Positions 46,229 to 55,328 of a stretch of DNA of 64,000 nt are shown one piece after another. Origin of the DNA: Janibacter melonis (GTDB lineage: Bacteria > Actinomycetota > Actinomycetes > Actinomycetales > Dermatophilaceae); assembly GCF_020567375.1 (NCBI RefSeq), contig NZ_JAJBZM010000002.1:1117989-1181988 (forward strand), in the 5' to 3' direction. Made by a program: the position numbers and the translations under genes. The number at the start of each line of letters is the position of its first letter. The first letter of the stretch is position 1. The notes beneath the pieces are model-generated. The model saw nothing but the letters and a program-made list of their open reading frames with translations, was not told where the DNA came from and searched no databases.

Positions 46229-47637
46229 CAGCGCAGGTGGTCGACGAGCTCGGGGGCGAGGCCGACGTAGGTCGCCGGGGTCATCGCCGCGATCCGCTCC
46301 TCGACCTCGGGCGGCAGGCCGAGCCCGCGCACGAAGGTCACGAGGTCCTCCTGGCCGATCCGACGGCCGCGGGTGAGCTCCTTGAGACGCTCGTAGGGCT
46401 CGTCCATGCCGGGCACGCCCTGGGCGCCGAGGGCCCGCATCGCGGACTGGACCGGCTCGCCGAGGACCTCCCAGTTCGCGTCGAGGTCGGCAGCCATCGC
46501 CTCGGGCACGGCGTCGAGACCGGCGAGCCCGCGGGCGACGTTGTCGAGCGCGAGGATCGAGTGGCCGAGCGCGGTGCCGATGTTGCGCTGCATCGAGGAG
46601 TCGGTGAGGTCACGCTGGAGGCGGCTCTGCACGAGCGTCGTCGCGAGGACGTCGAGCAGGGCGTTGCTCACCTCGAGGTTGGCCTCGGCGTTCTCGAAGC
46701 GGATGGGGTTGACCTTGTGCGGCATCGTCGAGGAGCCGACCGTGCCCTGGCCGCGCACCTGGGCGAAGTAGCCCATGGAGATGTAGGTCCAGACGTCGGT
46801 GCACAGGTTGTGCAGGATGCGGTTGAAGCGGGCGATGTCGGCGTAGAGCTCGGCCTGCCAGTCGTGGCTCTCGATCTGCGTCGTCAGCGGGTTCCACGTC
46901 AGGCCCAGGCCCTCGACGAAGGTCCGGCTGATGTCCTGCCAGTCGGCCTCGGGCACGGCCGCGAGGTGGGCGCCGTAGGTGCCCGTCGCGCCGTTGATCT
47001 TGCCGAGGTGCTCGGCGCCGGCGACCCGGGTGACCTGACGGCGCAGGCGGTGGGCGAGGACGGCGAGCTCCTTGCCCATCGTCGTCGGGGTCGCGGGCTG
47101 GCCGTGGGTGTGCGCTAGCAGCGGCACGTCGCGCAGGTCCTGGGCCATCGTCGTCAGCGCGGCGAGGAGCGACTCGGCGCGGGGGAGCCAGACCTGCTCG
47201 ACGGCGCCCTTGACCATGAGGGCGTAGGAGAGGTTGTTGACGTCCTCGCTCGTGCAGCAGAAGTGGATGAGCTCGGCGAGGCCGCGGTCGGCCTCGGCGG
47301 GCGTGATCTGGCGCAGCCGCGCCTTGAGGAAGTACTCGACGGCCTTGACGTCGTGCTGCGTGACCTTCTCGGTCGCAGCCATCTCGTCGATCTCGTCGGG
47401 CCCGAAGGTCTGCACGACCTCGCGCAGCGCCGTGACCTCGTCGTCGGTCAGGCGGCGCACGCCGGGCACGACCTGGCGCTCGGTGAGATGGATGAGCCAC
47501 TCGACCTCGACGTGCGTGCGCATCCGGTTCAGCGCGGGCTCCGAGAGGTGGTCGACAAGGGGGGCGACGACGGGGCGGTAGCGCCCGTCGAGGGCTCCGA
47601 GGGCGATCGGCGGGGTCGCTGCGGCGAGGCTCTGCAT
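46228..47637 (-). CDS. purB: Adenylosuccinate lyase
   Basis: 469 aa with GGAGG upstream. The fumarase/aspartase superfamily signature SSTMPHKVNPIRFENAEAN is present, as are EKVTQHDVKAVEYFL, FCCTSEDVNNLSYAL and LLAHTHGQPATPTTMGKEL with the catalytic His. It acts twice in purine synthesis, on SAICAR and on adenylosuccinate. Its stop overlaps the start of the DUF429 gene. Confidence 0.95.
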   Translation of the reverse strand: MQSLAAATPPIALGALDGRYRPVVAPLVDHLSEPALNRMRTHVEVEWLIHLTERQVVPGVRRLTDDEVTALREVVQTFGPDEIDEMAATEKVTQHDVKAVEYFLKARLRQITPAEADRGLAELIHFCCTSEDVNNLSYALMVKGAVEQVWLPRAESLLAALTTMAQDLRDVPLLAHTHGQPATPTTMGKELAVLAHRLRRQVTRVAGAEHLGKINGATGTYGAHLAAVPEADWQDISRTFVEGLGLTWNPLTTQIESHDWQAELYADIARFNRILHNLCTDVWTYISMGYFAQVRGQGTVGSSTMPHKVNPIRFENAEANLEVSNALLDVLATTLVQSRLQRDLTDSSMQRNIGTALGHSILALDNVARGLAGLDAVPEAMAADLDANWEVLGEPVQSAMRALGAQGVPGMDEPYERLKELTRGRRIGQEDLVTFVRGLGLPPEVEERIAAMTPATYVGLAPELVDHLR

Positions 47638-47685
47638 GGGGTCATCCTCCCAGGACGTCGCGGTGCGGGCGACGCGGTGTCCGCG

Positions 47686-48192
47686 CTAGCGGTCGAGCTC
47701 GCGGCGCACGTGCTCGACGACGCCGCGCGCGGCTGGGACGACCTCGGCGTACGTCCGCTCGAAGTCGGCGTCGTCGCCGTACCAGGGGTCGGCCATCTCC
47801 TGCTCGGCCTCGGCGAGCCCGGCGGCGTCGAAGGAGCGCAGCATCCGCACCTTCGCCTTGTCCTGGGGCGTCGGCGCGAGGCGGCGCAGCGTCGAGTAGT
47901 GGCCGTGGTCGGCGGCGAGGACGAGGTCGAGCTCGGCGAACCACCGCCGCTCGAAGGCCCGGGCGCGGTGCAGCGCGTGGCTCGGGTGGTCGTGGCCGTT
48001 GCGGCGCAGCACCTCCAGGGTGCGCGGGTCGGCGGGGTTGCCGACCTCCCAGGCGGTCGTGCCGGCGGAGTCGACGACGACGTCGTCGCCCAGGCCCTCG
48101 GCGTCGAAGAGCTCGCGCAGCACGAGCTCGGCCATCGGCGAGCGGCAGATGTTGCCGGTGCACACGACGCAGATGCGGTAGGGCCGGCTCAC
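47686..48192 (-). CDS. Low-molecular-weight protein-tyrosine phosphatase
   Basis: 168 aa from a GTG overlapping the panE stop (GTGA). The catalytic loop is VVCTGNICRSPM (Cys11-x5-Arg17). The general-acid Asp is in MADPWYGDDADFERTY. It resembles the PtpA/Wzb class. The target protein is unknown. Confidence 0.92.
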   Translation of the reverse strand: MSRPYRICVVCTGNICRSPMAELVLRELFDAEGLGDDVVVDSAGTTAWEVGNPADPRTLEVLRRNGHDHPSHALHRARAFERRWFAELDLVLAADHGHYSTLRRLAPTPQDKAKVRMLRSFDAAGLAEAEQEMADPWYGDDADFERTYAEVVPAARGVVEHVRRELDR

Positions 48193-49226
48193 AGCCCGAC
48201 CGCCGCGCGCAGCTCGCCACCGGTGTACGTGCGGTGCTCGCCGTCGGAGATCGACTGGCCCTCGGCGGCGACGACGAGCTCGACGAGCCGCTCGCTCACG
48301 GGGGTGGCGATCCCGTAGCGCTCGCCGAGCGCGACGACCATGCCCTGCAGCTCGTCGATCTCCGTGCGCCGGTGGCGGCCGAGGTCGTCGGCCATCGAGC
48401 TGCGCGCCTGCGGCGTCACCGCGAGCGAGGTGCGGGCCAGCCCGGCGAAGACGGGGGTCGGGCTGCGCAGCACCGCGGGCATGAGGGCGGCGGGCAGGGG
48501 GCCCATCCGCGCGGGGGTCACCCCGGCGGCCTTGCTCACGGCGAGCGCCTCGGCCTGGCAGGCGGCGAGCACGCGGCGGTAGTCGGGGTCGCGCAGCTCG
48601 TCGCGCAGGGGCCGCCCGGACAGGGCGTTGACCGCGTTGTTGAGGTTGAGCAGCAGCTTGTTCATGAGCACCGGGCGCATGTCCGGCTCGACGGCGACGG
48701 AGAGCCCGCCGCGTCGCGCGGTCCGCACGAAGGGGTCGACCCTCGGGTGGTCCTTGACGGTGATGCCGCCGCTCGTCGTCGCGAGGTAGACCGCGTCGTC
48801 CGTCGCGACGACGTTGTGGTGCACGACCGCCGAGAGCACGAGCGGACGGCTGGCCCGCGAGGGGAAGGCGCGCTGCAGGCCCTCGTCGAGGACCTGGGCG
48901 TTGCGCACGCCGTTCTGCAGCGAGATGACGACCGTGTCGGTCGTGAGGTACGGCCCGATCTGGGCCGCGATGTCGTGGTTGGTCACCGTCTTCGTCGTCA
49001 CGAGGACGACCTCGGCGCCGGAGACGGCGCTCACCTCGGTGTCGAGGTGCAGCCGGTCGGCGGGCACGTGCCAGGCGGTGCCGCGCATCGTCGTCGCCGT
49101 GAGCCCCTGCTCGCAGATCGCGTCGACGACCCGGGCCCGGCCGACGAGGGTGACGTCGGCGACCGAGGCGAGGTGGGCCCCGATGTAGCAGCCGATGCTG
49201 CCGGCGCCGACGACCGCGATGCGCAC
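48189..49226 (-). CDS. panE: 2-dehydropantoate 2-reductase
   Basis: 345 aa from a GTG. N-terminal NADP-binding AVVGAGSIGCYIGAHLA, the LVTTKTVTNHDIAAQI segment, then the catalytic Lys in VLMNKLLLNLNNAVNALSG and the C-terminal RTEIDELQGMVVALGE. It makes pantoate for CoA synthesis. The family also includes other ketoreductases, so the exact substrate is not certain. It overlaps the phosphatase gene. Confidence 0.85.
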   Translation of the reverse strand: MRIAVVGAGSIGCYIGAHLASVADVTLVGRARVVDAICEQGLTATTMRGTAWHVPADRLHLDTEVSAVSGAEVVLVTTKTVTNHDIAAQIGPYLTTDTVVISLQNGVRNAQVLDEGLQRAFPSRASRPLVLSAVVHHNVVATDDAVYLATTSGGITVKDHPRVDPFVRTARRGGLSVAVEPDMRPVLMNKLLLNLNNAVNALSGRPLRDELRDPDYRRVLAACQAEALAVSKAAGVTPARMGPLPAALMPAVLRSPTPVFAGLARTSLAVTPQARSSMADDLGRHRRTEIDELQGMVVALGERYGIATPVSERLVELVVAAEGQSISDGEHRTYTGGELRAAVGL

Positions 49227-49261
49227 CCGCGCTCACCCCCTGCCGTCGGCGTCATGACGCC

Positions 49262-49299
49262 GTGCGGCGCCGCGGCCGATCCTAGCCGCGGCGCCGCAC
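49262..49299 (-). terminator. 14-bp stem hairpin after phoD
   Basis: GTGCGGCGCCGCGG and its exact complement around a 10-nt loop. It is 20 nt past the phoD stop (minus strand) and upstream of panE. Confidence 0.75.
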
Positions 49300-49319
49300 C
49301 GCACCGGTGAGGCGGGGAC

Positions 49320-50921
49320 TCAGCGTGTGCGCTCCAGCCCGCGCTGCCCGTCGTGCAGCTCGAAGGACGCCTGCGTGTACGCGGCGGCGTCCGTCGTCGT
49401 CACGCTCGGCAGCGAGCGGTAGTCGACGCTCATCTTCTCCTTGGTGATGGCGGTGCGCACGTACCCGCGCTGGTCGGCGGAGAAGCGCAGGTGCGGGTTG
49501 AGCGCCATGTTGGGGCTCTGCCACGTCGGGCTGCCGTTACCGGTCGAGGTGATCGAGCTGCACACGAGCTCGGAGCCGACGACCGGCGAGTCGGTGTCCT
49601 GGTAGTCCAGGCGCAGGTCGTTGGCCCAGTGCTTGTGCACGTCGCCGGTGAGCACGACGGGGTTGCGCACCCCGGCGTCGACCCAGCCCTGGGTGATCCG
49701 CCGGCGCGAGGGCACGTAGCCGTCCCACCCGTCCATCGAGGTGCGGTACGACGGGCCGGCGAGCGCGTCCTGCTCGGCGAAGAAGACCTGCTGGCCGAGC
49801 ACGTCCCAGCGGGCCCGCGAGCGCTCGAAGCCGTCGAGCAGCCAGCGCTCCTGCGCCATGCCGGGCAGCGACCGGGTCTCGTCGAGGCGCTCGTCGCAGT
49901 CGATCGTCCAGCCGTCGCCGCAGGCCTGGTCGTCGCGGTACTGGCGCGTGTCCATCATGTGGAAGGTCGCCAGACGGCCCCAGTGCAGCCGGCGGTAGAT
50001 CTTCATGTCCGCGCCGCGCGGCACGGAGGCCCGGCGCAGCGGCATGTTCTCGTAGTACGCCTGGAAGGCCTGGGCGCGGCGCCGCACGAAGCGGGCGGTC
50101 GTGTCGTTCCACTGCGCGGCGTCGGAGTTCTCCGGCACGTCGTCGGCCCAGTTGTTGTCGACCTCGTGGTCGTCCCACACGACGAGCCACGGCGCGGTGG
50201 CGTGGGCGAGCTGCAGGTCGGGGTCGGACTTGTACTGGGCGTGGCGCTGGCGGTAGCTCGCGAGGTCGACTGTCTCGGGGCCGTCGTGGTCACGGACGTT
50301 GCCCGTGGGGGAGAGGTAGGACTGCTTCGTGTACTCGTACTGGTAGTCGCCGAGGTGGAGCACGAGGTCGGGCTGGTCCTGCGCCAGACGGCGGTACGCG
50401 GTGAAGTACCCGTGCTCGTACTGGCTGCAGCTGGCGAAGGACATCGCGAGCACGGCCGGCATCTCGTGCCGGGCGGGCGCGGTCATGGTGCGCCCGACGG
50501 GGCTGAGGTGGCCGCCGACCCGGAAGCGGTACCAGTACTCGCGACCGGCCTGCAGCCCCCGCGGCTCGACGTGCACCGCGTAGCCGCTCTCGGCGCGCGC
50601 CTCGACGACGCCGCGCTCGACGACGCGGCGCATCTGCGGGTCGCGGGCGATCTCCCACCGCACCGCGTACGGGCGGCGGGCCATCCCGCCCAGCCCGTCC
50701 TCGGCGGTGGGGTCGACGGCGAGCCGGGTCCACAGGACGACGCTGTCGGGGAGGGGGTCGCCGGAGGCGACGCCGAGCTCGAAGGGGGACACCCGCGGGC
50801 TCGCCGAGCGGGCGAGGGGGCGGGTGCCGGGGGCGCCGGTGGCGCTGCCGGGGGCGGCGAGGACGGTGAGGGCTCCGGCGGCGGCGCCACCGGACAGGAC
50901 GGTGCGGCGGGTGATCTCCAT
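49320..50921 (-). CDS. phoD: Secreted alkaline phosphatase D
   Basis: 533 aa. Tat signal (TRRTVLSGGAAAGALTVLA) at the N-terminus. An N-terminal beta-sandwich domain (FELGVASGDPLPDSVVLWTRL) precedes the metallophosphatase domain with ASCSQYEHGYFTAYR, HLGDYQYEY, WDDHEVDNNWADD and VVLTGDVHKHWANDL, which supply the Fe/Ca ligands of PhoD. It hydrolyses phosphodiesters and monoesters outside the cell. A 5' leader hairpin and a possible weak PHO-box-like repeat lie upstream. Confidence 0.93.
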   Translation of the reverse strand: MEITRRTVLSGGAAAGALTVLAAPGSATGAPGTRPLARSASPRVSPFELGVASGDPLPDSVVLWTRLAVDPTAEDGLGGMARRPYAVRWEIARDPQMRRVVERGVVEARAESGYAVHVEPRGLQAGREYWYRFRVGGHLSPVGRTMTAPARHEMPAVLAMSFASCSQYEHGYFTAYRRLAQDQPDLVLHLGDYQYEYTKQSYLSPTGNVRDHDGPETVDLASYRQRHAQYKSDPDLQLAHATAPWLVVWDDHEVDNNWADDVPENSDAAQWNDTTARFVRRRAQAFQAYYENMPLRRASVPRGADMKIYRRLHWGRLATFHMMDTRQYRDDQACGDGWTIDCDERLDETRSLPGMAQERWLLDGFERSRARWDVLGQQVFFAEQDALAGPSYRTSMDGWDGYVPSRRRITQGWVDAGVRNPVVLTGDVHKHWANDLRLDYQDTDSPVVGSELVCSSITSTGNGSPTWQSPNMALNPHLRFSADQRGYVRTAITKEKMSVDYRSLPSVTTTDAAAYTQASFELHDGQRGLERTR

Positions 50922-51011
50922 GACCGCGATGCTCGTGCGCCGGGGTGCACCCCCGGCGCCCTGCTGATGACCACCGCGTGAGCGGCTGGTCAGGGTTTCG
51001 TCAACCGCGGC

Positions 51012-51281
51012 TCAGGCCGCGACGCTCCCGCTGCTCTCTCCGTGCTTCTTGCACGTGGCGGTCCACTGCTGCCCCTCGCTGGTCACCGTGAGCTCGCGGC
51101 GGCAGGTCGTGCAGTACGTGGGCGGGGTGGTGGCCAGGGCCTGGGTGCAGGCGGCGTGGCCGGACTTGTTCGCGCTGCGGCCGCAGTGGGCGCAGTACGT
51201 GGCGGCGACGACCGGGGGGATGGCCCCGAGGGTGTCGGGGTCGGAGTAACCGGAGTCGGCCGCGTACGGGATGTCAGACAT
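51012..51281 (-). CDS. Small Cys-rich protein, resembling biotin synthase auxiliary protein (BsaP)
   Basis: 89 aa. Cys/His residues in a metal-ligand-like arrangement: Cys30-x2-Cys33, His42, Cys45, Cys57-x2-Cys60, Cys77 and His80. The C-terminal block (YCTTCRREL, QWTATCKKHGE) resembles the small actinobacterial BsaP-type proteins, which assist biotin synthase; no bioB is present in the window. A plain zinc-ribbon protein is an alternative. GAGAGG lies a few bases before the ATG. Confidence 0.6.
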   Translation of the reverse strand: MSDIPYAADSGYSDPDTLGAIPPVVAATYCAHCGRSANKSGHAACTQALATTPPTYCTTCRRELTVTSEGQQWTATCKKHGESSGSVAA

Positions 51282-51383
51282 CTCGTCCTCTCGTGTGTCG
51301 GTAGGGCCCGGCCAGCGTACGTCCCCCTCGGGCGACGCCTACCCGCGTGCTGCGGGGGCGCCGCCCGGGGCGGGCCGACCGGG

Positions 51384-52100
51384 TCAGCCGCCGAGGATGT
51401 CCCCGAGCGAGCTGCTGCTGCTCTTGTGCCCGCCGTCGACGACGGACTCGGCCGGCTGCACGAGGACGTAGCCCTGGCCGCCGAAGGCCATCTGGAAGGT
51501 CTCCCCGGTGCCGCCGCGCACCATCGACTTGAAGCCGCCGGTGTCGACGCGGATGTCCATCGACACCCCGGCCGTCCACAGCACGACCGCCTGGGCATCG
51601 CCGAAGGTCGGCGCCGTCGCGACGTCGAGGGCGACGGGCTCCCCCTTCGTCGTGATCGCGACGTACCCGGTGCCGCGCAGGGTGACGTTGTACAGACCGC
51701 CCGTCATCGCCGCGCCGCGGGCCTGGATGCGGTGGATGTCCCACTGGATCGAGTCGGAGAAGGCGAGGATGTTCGAGCCGTTGACGGAGATCATGTCGTT
51801 CTCGAGGTACATGACCTGGACCTCGGAGGCGGTGTCGGCGACGAAGAGCTCGCCGGCGCCGGTGGCCCGCATCATCTTCACGCCCTCGCCGGTGGCGGCG
51901 GCCTTGAACATCTTGCCCAGCCCGCCGGAACCGGTGTTCTCGAAGCGGATGTCGCCCTGGTAGGCGACCATCGAGCCGGTCTTGGCCCAGACCGGCCCGT
52001 AGCCCATCTGGATCTTCAGCAGCTTCTTGTTCTGCAGCGAGAACTGGTCCTGCGTCTTCTGCTCTTCGAAGTCCGTGAAGAGCGAGCCGTGGATGGGCAT
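51384..52100 (-). CDS. AIM24-family protein
   Basis: 238 aa. It is a beta-rich protein with the family start MPIHGSLFTDFEEQ, many short Gly-containing strands (KIQMGYGPVWAKTGSMVAYQGDI, GGFKSMVRGGTGETFQMAFGGQGYVLVQP) and a Ser-rich tail (KSSSSSLGDILGG). AIM24-like proteins are named after a mitochondrial protein; the bacterial role is unknown. Confidence 0.85.
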   Translation of the reverse strand: MPIHGSLFTDFEEQKTQDQFSLQNKKLLKIQMGYGPVWAKTGSMVAYQGDIRFENTGSGGLGKMFKAAATGEGVKMMRATGAGELFVADTASEVQVMYLENDMISVNGSNILAFSDSIQWDIHRIQARGAAMTGGLYNVTLRGTGYVAITTKGEPVALDVATAPTFGDAQAVVLWTAGVSMDIRVDTGGFKSMVRGGTGETFQMAFGGQGYVLVQPAESVVDGGHKSSSSSLGDILGG

Positions 52101-52196
52101 GAGGGCGACCCCTTGTGTGCGTGCGAGAGGCGGCCCCTGCGGCCGCCGGAGGTCAGCCTAGGACCCCCTTCGGTCCCCCGGTAGGGGGAGCGCTGC

Positions 52197-52234
52197 CCGG
52201 TCGAAGGGGTGGCTGCCCCCACCCCTTCGACCGG
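52197..52234 (-). terminator. 16-bp stem hairpin after the MMPL gene
   Basis: CCGGTCGAAGGGGTGG and its exact complement with a 6-nt loop, starting 5 nt after the MMPL stop on the minus strand. It lies upstream of the AIM24 start region. The CGAAGGGG octamer forms part of the stem. Confidence 0.75.
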
Positions 52235-52239
52235 TCGGC

Positions 52240-54591
52240 TCAGTCGCCGTGGCGGGGGGTGTAGCCCGCGCCCGCGGTCTCCAGCTCGCTCTCGTCCTCG
52301 TCGGCCACCGGGCCGGCGTGCCGACCGCCCTCACGGGCGAGTGACTCGCCCTCGACGTCGACGTTCGGCAGGACCTTGTCGAGCCAGCGCGGCAGCCACC
52401 ACGCCTTGTCGCCGAGGATGAACATCGTCGCGGGGATGAGGACCTGGCGCACGAGGAAGGCGTCGAGCAGGACCGCGACTGCGAGCGCGAAGCCGATGGA
52501 CTTCACGAGGGTGTCGTCCTGCAGGACGAAGGCCGCGAAGACCGAGATCATGATCGCCGCCGCGGCGGTGACCACCCGGGCGCCGAAGCGGAAGCCCTCG
52601 ACGACCGCGGCCGGGGCCGTCTCGCCGTGCACATAGGCCTCGCGCATCCGGGTGACGAGGAAGACCTGGTAGTCCATCGCCAGCCCGAAGACGATGCCGA
52701 CGACGAGCATCGGCAAGAAGCTCATGAGCGGCGCCGGGTCGACCAGCCCGAAGAGACCCTCCTGGAAGACGAGGACGGTCGCGCCGAGGGTGCCGAGCAC
52801 CGAGAGCAGGAAGCCCAGCGTCGCGGTGAGCGGCACGAGGACGGAGCGGAAGACCATCATGAGCAGGACGAAGGCGAGGCCGACGACGACCGCGAGGTAG
52901 GGCACGAGCGCGTCGAGCAGGCGCTCGGAGACGTCGACCTGGATCGCGGTGAGGCCGGTGACGCCGACGGTCGCGCCGGTCTGGTCCTCGATGCCGCCCT
53001 GGCCGTCGCGCAGCGAGTGCAGCAGGTCCTCGGTGGCGACGTCGTCGCCGCTCGTCGTCGGGGTGACGAGCACCATCGCGCCGGTGCCGTCCTCGTTGAC
53101 CTGGGCGACCTGGGCGTTCTCGACGCCCTCCTGCCCGGCGGCCCACTGGGTGACGGCGCCGAAGGAATCCTGCGCCGCCTTCGGGTCGGCGACGTCACGG
53201 GCGTCGACGACGACGAGCAGCGGCGACTGGCGGCCGGCGCCGAAGCCCTCTGTGACGAGGTCGGCGGCCTTGCGCTGGGTCGTGTCCGTCGGGGCGGTCG
53301 AGTCGGTCGGCAGACCGAGGTGGATGTCCTTCATCGGCACCGCGAGGGCGACGAGGAGGGCGACGACGGCCAGCGCCATGACGACTGGCTTGCGCTGGAC
53401 GACGTGCGCCCAGCGGGTGCCGTTGTTGATGATCTCGCCCTCGGTGACCATGTGGTCCTGGCGGACGCGGCCGGCGAAGGCCTTGCCCTTGAGGGCGCCC
53501 ATGAGGGCGGGGATGAAGGTCAGCGAGACGAGCACGGCGACGAGCACGGTCCCGGCCGCGGCCAGACCCATCGAGGTGAGGAAGGGGATGCCGACGACGG
53601 AGAAGGCGGCCAGCGCGATGATCACCGTGAGACCGGCGAAGACGACGGCGGAGCCGGCGCGGCCGACGGCCAGGCCGATGGCCTCCTCGCGGTCGGCGTG
53701 CCGCAGCTCGGCGCGGTAGCGCGAGAGGATGAAGAGCGAGTAGTCGATGCCGACGGCCAGGCCGAGCATCGTGGCCAGGATCGGGGTCGTCGTGCCGATC
53801 TCGGTGAAGACCGTGGCGATCGAGACGCCGAGGACGCCGATGCCGACGCCGACGAGGGCCGAGAGGATCGGCATGCCCGCGGCGACGATCGAGCCGAAGG
53901 TCAGCACGAGGACGACGAGCGCGAAGGCGATGCCGATGAGCTCGCTCGTGCCGCCGGTCTCGGGGATGCCCTGCATCGCCGAGCCGTTGACCTCGGCCTG
54001 CAGGCCCGCGTCGCGGGCGGTCTGCAGGTCGGCCTCGATGGCGTCGCGGGTGGACTGCTCGACGTCACCGACGGAGTCGACGTCGAGGTCCCACGACAGG
54101 GTGCCGATCCGGCCGTCCTCGCTGAGCGGCGAGACCGCCCTGAGGTTGGCGTCGGTGACGGCCTGCGGGGTGCGGTTCTGCTTGCCCGCGTCGGTGAGCT
54201 GCTTCTCGACGCCCGCGGCGGCGTCGACGGGGGAGACGATCGCCTCCTTCGCGGTCTGCGCGTCGGTCTGCGGGGTCTCGCGCAGGTCGGCGAGGAGGGC
54301 GTCGAGCGCCTTCGCGTTCGCCGGGTCGGTGAGCTTCTCGCCCTCCGGGGCCGCGACGACGACGGTGACCGTGGCCTCGTCGAGGGCGTCGCCGGAGCCG
54401 GGGAAGAGCTCGTTCTGCAGGTCCATGGCCTGCTCGGAGGGGATGCCGGGGATCGAGAAGGTGTCGACCATCGGCTTGCTCTGGGTCGCGGCGACGGCGC
54501 CGAGGGCGACGACGAGCGCGATCCAGATCGCGAAGACGGCGGGCCAGCGGCGATAGGCCGCCTTGCCGAGCCGGTAGAGGGCGTGGGCCAT
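52240..54591 (-). CDS. MMPL-family (RND) transporter
   Basis: 783 aa with AGGAG upstream of the ATG. Two matching halves, each with one helix, a large extracytoplasmic loop and five helices. First half: helix at about 15-35, loop to about 215, then LIGIAFALVVLVLTFGS. The proton-relay region shows GIDYSLFILSRYRAE in the first half and AMDYQVFLVTRMREAYVHG in the second. It probably exports a lipid or hydrophobic compound. A TetR gene upstream on the same strand suggests its repressor. Confidence 0.93.
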   Translation of the reverse strand: MAHALYRLGKAAYRRWPAVFAIWIALVVALGAVAATQSKPMVDTFSIPGIPSEQAMDLQNELFPGSGDALDEATVTVVVAAPEGEKLTDPANAKALDALLADLRETPQTDAQTAKEAIVSPVDAAAGVEKQLTDAGKQNRTPQAVTDANLRAVSPLSEDGRIGTLSWDLDVDSVGDVEQSTRDAIEADLQTARDAGLQAEVNGSAMQGIPETGGTSELIGIAFALVVLVLTFGSIVAAGMPILSALVGVGIGVLGVSIATVFTEIGTTTPILATMLGLAVGIDYSLFILSRYRAELRHADREEAIGLAVGRAGSAVVFAGLTVIIALAAFSVVGIPFLTSMGLAAAGTVLVAVLVSLTFIPALMGALKGKAFAGRVRQDHMVTEGEIINNGTRWAHVVQRKPVVMALAVVALLVALAVPMKDIHLGLPTDSTAPTDTTQRKAADLVTEGFGAGRQSPLLVVVDARDVADPKAAQDSFGAVTQWAAGQEGVENAQVAQVNEDGTGAMVLVTPTTSGDDVATEDLLHSLRDGQGGIEDQTGATVGVTGLTAIQVDVSERLLDALVPYLAVVVGLAFVLLMMVFRSVLVPLTATLGFLLSVLGTLGATVLVFQEGLFGLVDPAPLMSFLPMLVVGIVFGLAMDYQVFLVTRMREAYVHGETAPAAVVEGFRFGARVVTAAAAIMISVFAAFVLQDDTLVKSIGFALAVAVLLDAFLVRQVLIPATMFILGDKAWWLPRWLDKVLPNVDVEGESLAREGGRHAGPVADEDESELETAGAGYTPRHGD

Positions 54592-54670
54592 GGGTGGGTC
54601 TCCTGATGTCGGGCGGTGGACTGCGGTCCGTGGCGGCGACGTCGGCGCTACGGCGGGGGACGAAGGGGGG

Positions 54671-55270
54671 TTACGAGCCCGCGGTCTGCGGGTGCGGGGC
54701 GACGATCTCGTCGACGAGGGGGAGCAGCTCGCGCAGGCGGGTGTTGAGCGTCGTCGTCGAGCTCTCGCCCGTCGTCTCCTCGCCGGCGTGCCGGACGAGG
54801 CCGAGGGTGAGGTCGAAGGCGAGGCGGGCGGTCTCGGGGGTGATCCCCGGACGGTCGGCGCTGCGCAGGACGAGGTCTTCGAGGACCTCGACGAGGCCGC
54901 GCATGGCGGCCTCGGCGAGAGCCGGGTCCGAGAGCAGGACGCGCTGGAAGCGACGCAGGTCTGCCGGGCCGGGCTCGTTGGCGGAGATGAGCGACATGGC
55001 GAGGTGCACCGCGTCGTGGAGGAGGCGGCCGGTGGGACCGCCCTGGCGGAAGAGGACGAGCGCGTCCTCGTCGACGACCGGGCGCGGGCCGAGGACGGCC
55101 TGCTCCTTGGACTCGACGTGGTTGAAGAGGGTGCGTCGCGAGACGCCGACCCGCTCGGCGAGATCGGCGAGCGTCCACCCGTGGTACCCGTGCTCGAGGG
55201 TCAGCTCTTGAGCCACGTCGTGGATCTGACGGGCCCGGGCCGACCGCCGACTGCTTGCACTCTCACTCAC
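54671..55270 (-). CDS. TetR-family regulator of the MMPL gene
   Basis: 199 aa from the GTG at 55270. The N-terminal HTH is evident: QIHDVAQELTLEHGYHGWTLADLAERVGVSRRTLFNHVESKEQAV. The C-terminal ligand domain is less conserved. It precedes mmpL by 79 bp in the same direction. A perfect palindrome sits immediately before its start, so autorepression plus control of mmpL is likely. Confidence 0.88.
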   Translation of the reverse strand: MSESASSRRSARARQIHDVAQELTLEHGYHGWTLADLAERVGVSRRTLFNHVESKEQAVLGPRPVVDEDALVLFRQGGPTGRLLHDAVHLAMSLISANEPGPADLRRFQRVLLSDPALAEAAMRGLVEVLEDLVLRSADRPGITPETARLAFDLTLGLVRHAGEETTGESSTTTLNTRLRELLPLVDEIVAPHPQTAGS

Positions 55271-55272
55271 AA

Positions 55273-55288
55273 GGTGCAATTTTGCACC
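55273..55288 (-). promoter_or_regulatory. TetR operator candidate
   Basis: GGTGCAATTTTGCACC is a perfect palindrome (7-bp arms) 3 nt before the TetR start. Additional TTGCAC/GTGCAA half-sites occur at 55254 and about 55301. Confidence 0.65.
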
Positions 55289-55328
55289 CTCGCCCCCGAA
55301 GTGCAAAATCCTGTCCACCCTCCTCTTG

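Noticed and set aside
52627-54606. 659-codon plus-strand frame opposite the MMPL gene
   Set aside because: Shadow frame with biased charged composition; the minus strand has the RND signatures.
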